NCBI GenBank assembly: GCA_003215775.1
Contig: QCJW01000015.1
Span: 1 to 35,771, forward strand
DNA from: Prochlorococcus sp. AG-409-G20
GTDB lineage: Bacteria > Cyanobacteriota > Cyanobacteriia > PCC-6307 > Cyanobiaceae
DNA: 35,771 nt
Direction of reading: 5' to 3'
Shown: positions 33,608-35,771 of the stretch, in pieces
How the letters are laid out: every line of letters begins with the position of its first letter
Position numbering within the stretch: the first letter of the stretch is position 1
Made by a program: the position numbers and the translations under genes
Notes under the pieces: model-generated
The model's database searches: none
What the model saw: only the letters and a program-made list of their open reading frames with translations
Told to the model about the DNA's origin: nothing

Positions 33608-34435
33608 CTAAAGCAAAAGATTATCTTTTGGACCTAGAATATCTTTTGGCAAAGTATTAAATCTTTTTATATTAGACTGGCAAAACTCAAACAAATCTAA
33701 ATAGTTTTGCTCAGAAAGCTTCATATCCTTTCCTCCGACAATTACTGTATCTTGATAGCTCCACTTTGGCTTAGATTGAATTTCAATTCCTAAGCAATTA
33801 CAAATATACTCAACTGTGGCACAATAATCATTCAACAATTTACTATAATTAATCATTACTATATTTCTCTGTATTTTAGAGATTGAAAAAGCAGAGCTAA
33901 CATGCAATGCCCAACGATCAAAGTATGTTGGAGTACTCATAACTTGATATCTTTGAGACTGGCCACATGGTGCACTCAAAGCAAGCTTTAAAGGTGTGAT
34001 TGCCTTTGGCCCTTCAAAGTATTTTAAAGAGTTCAAATATCTCCAGTAAGAGATAAAAGTATCTACTGGATCTCTGTATATATATGCAATTTTTAATTTA
34101 ATAGGTAAAGGGCTACCAAGCAAAGGAAGAGGGAAATGAGATTTAACTATGTTGCTTACACAAAACTCCTTCTCACCATTCTTGACTTTAGATAATGCCT
34201 CGAGAAAGCCTCTAATATTATCTTTAGAAAAAAAGTTTATTGTTGTCCCAAGATCAGAATAATCAAAATTTAGGAATTTCCTTGAATTATATCTAGTACA
34301 GTTTCCTATGGAATTCATCAGGAAGTGCGTACCGCTCCTTTCATGAGAACAAACCATCAGAGGGAACTGAACTTCATCAGAAAGCTCTAGCTCAATCTTG
34401 TGATCAAAACTAAATACCTTTGCTTGTGTAGCCAT
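33608..34435 (-). CDS. Sulfotransferase family protein
   Basis: A 275-residue PAPS-dependent sulfotransferase-like protein. The 5'-phosphosulfate loop is CSHERSGTHFLMNSIG (29-44), matching the P-loop-like SYPKSGT of the family, and the 3'-phosphate motif is AYIYRDPVDTFISYWRY (117-133) with Arg121 and Ser129. A candidate catalytic His is H100 in KSHFPLP, as in the KTHLP of eukaryotic enzymes. No signal peptide or membrane helix, so cytoplasmic. Such enzymes sulfate glycans, lipids or small molecules. It follows the decayed unit D head in the same orientation as the other cargo genes. Substrate unknown. Confidence 0.82.
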   Translation of the reverse strand: MATQAKVFSFDHKIELELSDEVQFPLMVCSHERSGTHFLMNSIGNCTRYNSRKFLNFDYSDLGTTINFFSKDNIRGFLEALSKVKNGEKEFCVSNIVKSHFPLPLLGSPLPIKLKIAYIYRDPVDTFISYWRYLNSLKYFEGPKAITPLKLALSAPCGQSQRYQVMSTPTYFDRWALHVSSAFSISKIQRNIVMINYSKLLNDYCATVEYICNCLGIEIQSKPKWSYQDTVIVGGKDMKLSEQNYLDLFEFCQSNIKRFNTLPKDILGPKDNLLL

Positions 34436-34747
34436 AAACAGACAAGTTAAAAATTAGAACATTTGTTAGGTTCTTACAGAGATTGTTTTACTAATTGGAT
34501 ACTTAAAATTTACCAGACATTTAAGGTTTTGCTTGTACTGATGGAGACTTAGACTTGCCCGTTAAGCAAATTCAATCAAAGAAAATCGGCGAGCGCACCA
34601 CCAAGTTGGAATAGTGAACAAATGACTACGCTCCAAAGCAAGGCTTATGCCGCGAAGACAGACATCTAGAAACCTAGAGAATCTAGGTAATTGAACTTAT
34701 TCACAAAAGTCGAGGAAGGTCTTAAGATTTTCTACCGATTTGCGTAA
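34436..34747. other. Intergenic region before the RTX gene
   Basis: 312 bp with no gene, tRNA or strong repeat that I can recognise on either strand. It separates divergent genes and should hold both promoters. A GAGGAAGG stretch near 34711 is too far from the ATG at 34748 to be its ribosome-binding site. Confidence 0.5.
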
Positions 34748-35771
34748 ATGGGCGTAATCCACTGGGAACCTTTTGCTCCAAGAACCGGAGGGGATGGTGT
34801 CTCTGGATTTAATTATAGATTTGAATCAGACACAGTTTATAAGACAGGTAGTCCTCAAGTAGATGCCATATATTTTGCACAAAGTCAGCCATCTACAATG
34901 GTTGACTTCAAACAAGATGGCAGCTATGAGCTTGTAGATAACTGGAAGTATTCAGACTATTATGTTGATACAAATATAGAAATAGAAACTGAGTTAGGAA
35001 ACTCAGTTTTAGTCAACACAACTAAGAATTCTTTTTATTCTAAACAAGATTCATCGAAAACAATAAGGACTGGAACATCTCGAGATGTCTTTTTAGGCGA
35101 ATTTGAATATCTTGATAATAGATTAAATATTGGCAGAATTACTTCTGTGTTATCAGGTGGTATTTCAGGCGGAAATTCATACTATTTACTCCAGGAATTG
35201 TCGTTAAATCTCGAACAAAAAGAAAGTGGTTCTGAATGGATTACAATTGGAGAGAATCCTACTACCGACATAAATAAGTATATTATCGAGAATTTTGGAG
35301 TTGGAGAAAAAATTTCAATTAATGATATTAAAGATACAAAATATGACCAATATTTCTCTGATAATTGGTGGGACGAACCCTTCTCATCTGATCTCGTCAA
35401 AGAGACTATTTCTTCAAAAAGAAGTTCTAACCCAATCCATAAACCTGTTTCAGAGAATAACTCGAATAAAGAGAATAAAGATAGCATAATTGACAATGAT
35501 TTATTGACACTGAACTCAACAACAAAAACTAGCACTCTAGTTAACAATCTACTCGGAACGAATTCATCTTCTGCTCAGTCATCAGATCCCCTAGATGAAA
35601 AGTTATTAGACATCGAAACCAATACCTGGGGACAACAAATCAAAGTCAACAGAATTACAAAAACTTCTGATTCAGGTGGATTATCTCAAGCCAAACAAAT
35701 TACTTTTAATCAACCCGTTAAATCTGGCTCCGTTATAGAAGGCGGCAATGGCGCAGATACTCTGCGGGGGT
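34748..35771 (+). CDS. 5' part of a secreted RTX-type protein (runs off window)
   Basis: An open frame from an ATG at 34748 to the last base, 341 codons with no stop. The first 220 residues have no domain I can name (many Asp, Asn, Ser, Tyr; for example LSGGISGGNSYYLLQELSLN), followed by a Ser/Asn/Lys-rich linker (about 221-285), and then residues 294-341, which repeat the module before the RTX repeats in the metalloprotease at 6792. The final GGNGADTLRG is the first RTX nonapeptide, so calcium-binding repeats should continue beyond the window. No N-terminal signal peptide, in line with type I secretion. Partial because the window ends; the real length is unknown. Confidence 0.75.
   Translation, partial: MGVIHWEPFAPRTGGDGVSGFNYRFESDTVYKTGSPQVDAIYFAQSQPSTMVDFKQDGSYELVDNWKYSDYYVDTNIEIETELGNSVLVNTTKNSFYSKQDSSKTIRTGTSRDVFLGEFEYLDNRLNIGRITSVLSGGISGGNSYYLLQELSLNLEQKESGSEWITIGENPTTDINKYIIENFGVGEKISINDIKDTKYDQYFSDNWWDEPFSSDLVKETISSKRSSNPIHKPVSENNSNKENKDSIIDNDLLTLNSTTKTSTLVNNLLGTNSSSAQSSDPLDEKLLDIETNTWGQQIKVNRITKTSDSGGLSQAKQITFNQPVKSGSVIEGGNGADTLRG
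35624..35770 (+). repeat. Shared RTX-associated module, copy 2
   Basis: Codons 293-341 of the truncated gene match 7569-7721 in the metalloprotease: W-x3-IKVNRI-x-K, QAKQITFNQPVKSGSVI and a closing LRG, placed directly before and into the first RTX repeat. Confidence 0.75.

Noticed and set aside
34436-34747. Possible tRNA or att site before the last gene
   Set aside because: I looked for a TpsiC-arm-like sequence and a cloverleaf and found neither; no direct repeat to the rpsD units was seen either.
35182-35547. Reverse-strand frame of 121 codons near the end
   Set aside because: It is antisense to the long open RTX-type frame, which shares a module with another gene; the reverse frame has Ser/Phe-rich shadow composition.

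Overview
The window looks like a chromosomal segment of a marine picocyanobacterium, most likely Prochlorococcus (probably a moderately AT-rich, low-light type lineage). The evidence is a chlorophyll synthase next to a PetP-like cytochrome b6f protein, a photorespiratory-type glycerate kinase, a phylloquinone-type MenG, an alpha-only glyQ, small AT-rich intergenic gaps, and a gene order (lepA, mqo, nfu, class-V aminotransferase, murE, yidD, rpsD) that I recall as typical of this group. The species call is inference; no rRNA or tRNA gene was seen.

Layout. (1) 125-1006: glyQ. (2) 1109-8204: an accessory stretch with a TPR protein, a divergent cluster that looks like a CMP-activated keto-sugar system (pyruvate-type aldolase, CMP-sugar synthetase, and a sialyltransferase-like protein on the other strand), a DedA/TVP38-type membrane protein, an unknown membrane protein, and a zinc metalloprotease fused to RTX calcium-binding repeats. 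(3) 8333-11877: purT, two lineage-specific small proteins and glycerate kinase. (4) 11911-28444: core genes, namely menG, hisF, petP-chlG-PBP1A (a tight operon), rsmB, trmH, a DppC-like permease, lepA, mqo, an Nfu scaffold, a cysteine desulfurase/C-S-lyase-like enzyme, murE, a glutaredoxin-like protein and yidD, plus several small membrane proteins, two of them under 60 residues. (5) 28523-29131: rpsD. (6) 29114-34747: an unusual gene-poor region downstream of rpsD. (7) 34748-end: the 5' part of a second large RTX-type gene that runs off the window.

The most unusual part is region 6. The last 17 bases of rpsD recur three more times (30723, 31718, 33381), and each recurrence starts a new unit. 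Units A and B each carry a rho-independent terminator, a 30-codon reverse-strand ORF and a TPR gene (intact in A, reduced to its C-terminus in B). Unit C has lost this content and carries an FkbM-type methyltransferase. Unit D holds decayed versions of the terminator and mini-ORF, followed by a sulfotransferase. The two 30-codon ORFs differ at 8 of 93 bases but at only one amino acid, and the terminator stems are preserved by compensating changes. So this is not just a passive repeat: parts of it look selected. It may be a tandem duplication of the rpsD tail, or a site that repeatedly receives cargo. No recombinase is present in the window to decide.

Functionally, the accessory genes (CMP-sugar cassette, FkbM methyltransferase, sulfotransferase, two secreted RTX proteins, secreted TPR protein) point towards cell-surface and extracellular chemistry, while the core block covers translation, envelope synthesis, chlorophyll/quinone synthesis and Fe-S assembly.
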